A DNA stretch of 64,000 nt from Pseudomonas sp. R5(2019) (lineage in GTDB: Bacteria; Pseudomonadota; Gammaproteobacteria; Pseudomonadales; Pseudomonadaceae), in contig NZ_JAAAMT010000023.1 of NCBI RefSeq assembly GCF_009905435.1, positions 1-64,000 of the forward strand. The letters run 5' to 3'. Positions 61,431 through 64,000 of this stretch are shown here, piece after piece. The position numbers were made by a program, and so were the translations under genes. Below the pieces are notes generated by a model that saw only the letters and a program-made list of their open reading frames with translations, searched no databases and was not told where the DNA came from. The first letter of the stretch is position 1; every line of letters starts with the position of its first letter.

Positions 61431-62405
61431 TCAGGCAGTGAGGGCTGCGAAGCCTGCCCGAATCTTTTCTTCGGGCAGTTCATCGGCGATGAACACCATC
61501 ACGCTTTCCCGCGTTTCACCTTCAGCCCATTCGGTATCCCAGTCGAAACCGTACAACTTCAGCACCCCCTGAAACACCAGCCGCCGTGGCTCACCGGCGA
61601 TGTTCAGCACACCCTTGTAGCGCAGCAATTGCTTGCCATGGGCTTCTAGCAGTTCATTCATGAACTCGCTGAGCTTGTCGATATCCAGCGCCTGATCCGT
61701 GCGCAACACCAGGCTGGAGATCCGGTCGAGGGAGTTGCCCTTGAGCAGCGGGCGCAGGTTCAGGCCGCCGCCCAGATCGGCATTGAGGTTGAAGCCGCGT
61801 ACATCCAGCAGTTCTGCCAGATCGATCTTGCCGTGTTCCACCACCCGAACCGGCGCACGCCGGTTGATGCGGGTCAGGCGCTCGCTCAGGGCTTCGAAGC
61901 TGGCCTTGTCGACCAGGTCGGTCTTGCTCACCAGCAGCCGGTCGGCAAAGCCGACCTGGGCCTGCGCAATGGTCTGGGCCAGGTGCACATCGGCATGCGC
62001 GGCATCGACCAGCGTGATGATGCCATCGAGGATGTAGCGCTCACGCAGCTCTTCATCAATAAAAAAGGTCTGGGCCACCGGTGCCGGGTCGGCCAGGCCG
62101 GTGCATTCGATCACCAGCCGGTCGAAGGCGATTTCGCCGTTGTCCAGCCGCTCGAGCAACAGGTACAGGGCCTTGGTCAGGTCGGTGTGAATGGTGCAAC
62201 AGACGCAGCCGTTGGCCAGGGTCATGACCTGCACCGGTTCGTCGCCCAACAATTGGGTGTCGATGCCGGCATCGCTGAACTCGTTCTCGATCACAGCGAT
62301 TTTCAGGCCGTGCTCGGCCTTGAGCAGGTGACGCAACAAGGTGGTCTTGCCCACACCAAGAAAGCCGCTCAGCACCGTGACAGGAATAGGGGTGAATTCG
62401 GACAT
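61431..62405 (-). CDS. CobW/YjiA-family GTPase (metal chaperone type)
   Basis: This is a 324-residue GTPase with Walker A (GFLGVGKTT), the metal-binding CxCC motif (GCVCC), a DVRGFN segment and a C-terminal CobW domain. Members deliver zinc or other metals. It lies next to ybdD and a CstA-family carrier, as the YjiA gene does in E. coli (yjiA-yjiX-btsT), which suggests a role tied to pyruvate uptake in carbon starvation. The ATG is at 62405. Confidence 0.88.
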   Translation of the reverse strand: MSEFTPIPVTVLSGFLGVGKTTLLRHLLKAEHGLKIAVIENEFSDAGIDTQLLGDEPVQVMTLANGCVCCTIHTDLTKALYLLLERLDNGEIAFDRLVIECTGLADPAPVAQTFFIDEELRERYILDGIITLVDAAHADVHLAQTIAQAQVGFADRLLVSKTDLVDKASFEALSERLTRINRRAPVRVVEHGKIDLAELLDVRGFNLNADLGGGLNLRPLLKGNSLDRISSLVLRTDQALDIDKLSEFMNELLEAHGKQLLRYKGVLNIAGEPRRLVFQGVLKLYGFDWDTEWAEGETRESVMVFIADELPEEKIRAGFAALTA

Positions 62406-62486
62406 TGAACGCTCGCTAACGCTTGATGGCTCTTTATAAAAGAAAACGCGCCACGACAAAGCGTGGCGCGTGGGGTTACGACGGAC

Positions 62487-62687
62487 TCAGCAGCAGCGCG
62501 GGGAACCCTTGCCGCCGCCGTAGCGCGCCTCCTGACGCTCGCGGAAGAACTCCTCGTAGGTCATCAGCGGCTTGTCCGGATGCTTGGTTTGCATATGCTC
62601 GACGTAGTTGTCGTAATCGGGCATCCCCACCATCAGGCGCGCGGCCTGACCGAGGTATTTGCCGAGCCGACTCAGGTCATTGAACAT
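62487..62687 (-). CDS. YbdD/YjiX-family small protein
   Basis: This is a 66-residue protein typical of the YbdD/YjiX (DUF466) family: GMPDYDNYVEHMQTKHPDKP, with a C-terminal CC pair. It is always encoded beside CstA/BtsT carriers and is required for their activity. It lies between the carrier and the CobW GTPase on the same strand. Confidence 0.92.
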   Translation of the reverse strand: MFNDLSRLGKYLGQAARLMVGMPDYDNYVEHMQTKHPDKPLMTYEEFFRERQEARYGGGKGSPRCC

Positions 62688-62704
62688 GCTTGCAATCCTC
62701 TGGT

Positions 62705-64000
62705 TTATGCATCTGGAATCGCCTGGAATGGCGTCTCCTTGTCGGTACGTTCCTTTTTACCCCAGGACGCAATACCGACCTTCAGGGCATAGAACAGGAT
62801 GCTGAACACCACGAACAGGAACAACACGGTCAGCGTTGCGTTGGTGTAAGCGTTGAAGATCACGTGCTGCATCTGCGTAATGTCCTTGGCCGGGGCCAGA
62901 ACCTGCCCTGCATCCAACGCTACGCTGTATTTTTTCGCCAGGGCCAGGAAGCCGACCGCCGGGTTCGGGTCGAACAGCTTGATGAAGCCCGCGGTGGTGG
63001 TGCAGATCAGCAGCCAGGTCGCCGGCAGCAGGGTGACCCAAATATAGCGCTGACGCTTCATTTTGATCAGCACAACCGTGGCGAGCATCAGTGCGATACC
63101 GGCCAGCATCTGGTTGGAGATGCCGAACAGCGGCCACAGGGTGTTGATACCACCCAGCGGATCGATCACGCCTTGATACAGCAGATAGCCCCACAGGGCC
63201 ACGCAGCCTGCGGTGGCGATCAGGTTGGCAGTCCAGGATTCGGTGCGTTTAAGTGCTGGCACGAACGAGCCAAGCAAGTCTTGCAGCATGAAACGTCCGG
63301 CACGGGTACCGGCGTCCACTGCAGTGAGGATAAACAGCGCCTCGAACAGAATCGCGAAGTGGTACCAGAACGCCATGGTGTTCTCACCCGGCAACACAGC
63401 GTGCAGGATCTGCGCGATCCCCACCGCCAGGGTCGGCGCACCGCCGGCACGGGCCAGGATGGTGGTTTCACCGATATCCTTGGCGACCGCCTCCAGGGCC
63501 TCGGGCGTAATGGCAAAGCCCCAACTGCTGACCGTCTGGGCGACCGCGACGACATCAGTACCGACGATGGCAGCCGGGCTGTTCATCGCAAAGTACACGC
63601 CAGGCTCGATCACCGAGGCTGCAACCATGGCCATGATCGCCACGAACGATTCCATCAGCATGCCGCCGTAACCGATGTAACGGGCGTTGGTTTCGTTATC
63701 CAGAAGCTTGGGTGTGGTCCCGGAAGAGATCAGCGCGTGGAAGCCGGACACCGCACCACAGGCGATGGTGATAAACAGGAACGGGAACAGGCCGCCCTTC
63801 CAGACCGGGCCAGTGCCGTCGGTAAACTGGGTCAGGGCCGGCATTTTCAGATCGGGCATGGTGACCAGGATGCCAATCGCCAGGGCCACGATGGTGCCGA
63901 TTTTCAGGAAGGTCGACAGATAGTCACGCGGCGCCAGCACCAGCCAGACTGGCAGCACCGCCGCCACAAAGCCATAACCGACCAGCATCCAGGTAATCTG
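62705..64000 (-). CDS. CstA/BtsT-family pyruvate/peptide carrier (5' end outside window)
   Basis: This is the C-terminal 431 codons of a polytopic carbon-starvation carrier. Multiple helices are visible, and the frame continues past the window edge, so the N-terminus is missing. CstA and BtsT import pyruvate or peptides in starved cells. The C-terminal region (WGKKERTDKETPFQAIPDA) is normal. It is the first gene of the carrier-ybdD-CobW operon. Confidence 0.9.
   Translation of the reverse strand, partial: QITWMLVGYGFVAAVLPVWLVLAPRDYLSTFLKIGTIVALAIGILVTMPDLKMPALTQFTDGTGPVWKGGLFPFLFITIACGAVSGFHALISSGTTPKLLDNETNARYIGYGGMLMESFVAIMAMVAASVIEPGVYFAMNSPAAIVGTDVVAVAQTVSSWGFAITPEALEAVAKDIGETTILARAGGAPTLAVGIAQILHAVLPGENTMAFWYHFAILFEALFILTAVDAGTRAGRFMLQDLLGSFVPALKRTESWTANLIATAGCVALWGYLLYQGVIDPLGGINTLWPLFGISNQMLAGIALMLATVVLIKMKRQRYIWVTLLPATWLLICTTTAGFIKLFDPNPAVGFLALAKKYSVALDAGQVLAPAKDITQMQHVIFNAYTNATLTVLFLFVVFSILFYALKVGIASWGKKERTDKETPFQAIPDA

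Noticed and set aside
1..64000. CRISPR array, prophage or full mobile element
   Set aside because: No regularly spaced direct repeats, no phage structural genes and no complete transposase were seen.

Overview
The window is chromosomal DNA from a Pseudomonas species of the fluorescens/putida type. The evidence is the GC-rich Pseudomonas codon pattern and a gene order that follows the P. aeruginosa PA4525-PA4606 stretch from memory: pilA-pilBCD-coaE-yacG, clpB-pgeF-rluD-bamD, pilSR-thiO-fimT/fimU-pilVWXY1E-ispH-fkpB-lspA-ileS-ribF-murJ-rpsT, creA-proB-obg-rpmA-rplU-ispB, fklB, morA-glyA and a yjiA/ybdD/cstA-like set. Most of the window is core genome. I see no CRISPR array, prophage or complete insertion sequence.

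Layout. 1-3300: an unresolved small minus-strand unit with a terminator, an MHS-type transporter, an IS1595-type transposase tail and an OprD-family porin. 3500-9250: tRNA-Thr, two tandem pilins, then pilB-pilC-pilD-coaE-yacG in the opposite direction. 9250-12200: a CbiM-like membrane protein, then a foreign-looking prolyl-tRNA synthetase of the archaeal/eukaryotic type, flanked by scraps of a TonB-dependent receptor and a FecI-like sigma factor. 12390-14740: DUF1780, DUF3094 and ndh. 14930-15350: four tRNA genes. 15750-21320: clpB, pgeF and rluD, with bamD divergent. 21600-30080: a collapsed pilS/pilR, thiO, and the minor-pilin operon with fimT facing it. 30057-41970: ispH-fkpB-lspA-ileS-ribF, murJ, rpsT, creA, proB, obg, rpmA and rplU. 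42223-49640: ispB, yjdM, a Fur-box small gene, fklB, small conserved genes and a Lon-like protease. 49700-64000: an envelope DUF4105 protein, a small lipoprotein, a Gre factor, gdhA, ettA, a MorA-like GGDEF/EAL protein, glyA, a CobW GTPase, ybdD and a CstA-family carrier cut by the window end.

Main biological message. The type IV pilus system here looks partly dismantled. The assembly ATPase PilB lacks about 64 residues in its N2 domain, in frame. The PilS/PilR two-component system is reduced to one short open frame that joins the PilS membrane segment to the PilR DNA-binding tail. The pilins, minor pilins, PilY1, PilC and PilD remain intact, and PilD is normally shared with type II secretion. 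A sigma-54 promoter is still present in front of pilA. A second pilin lies between pilA and tRNA-Thr, the place where P. aeruginosa strains carry variable pilin accessory genes.

The second message is a replacement event. A class II ProRS with AT-richer codons sits where a FecI-FecR-FecA iron-uptake unit appears to have been, and only the start of the sigma gene and the end of the receptor survive. The housekeeping bacterial ProRS is expected elsewhere on the chromosome, so this copy is a candidate resistance or accessory synthetase. REP/REPIN palindromes fill many gaps between convergent genes, and one near 21340-21540 is nested inside another.
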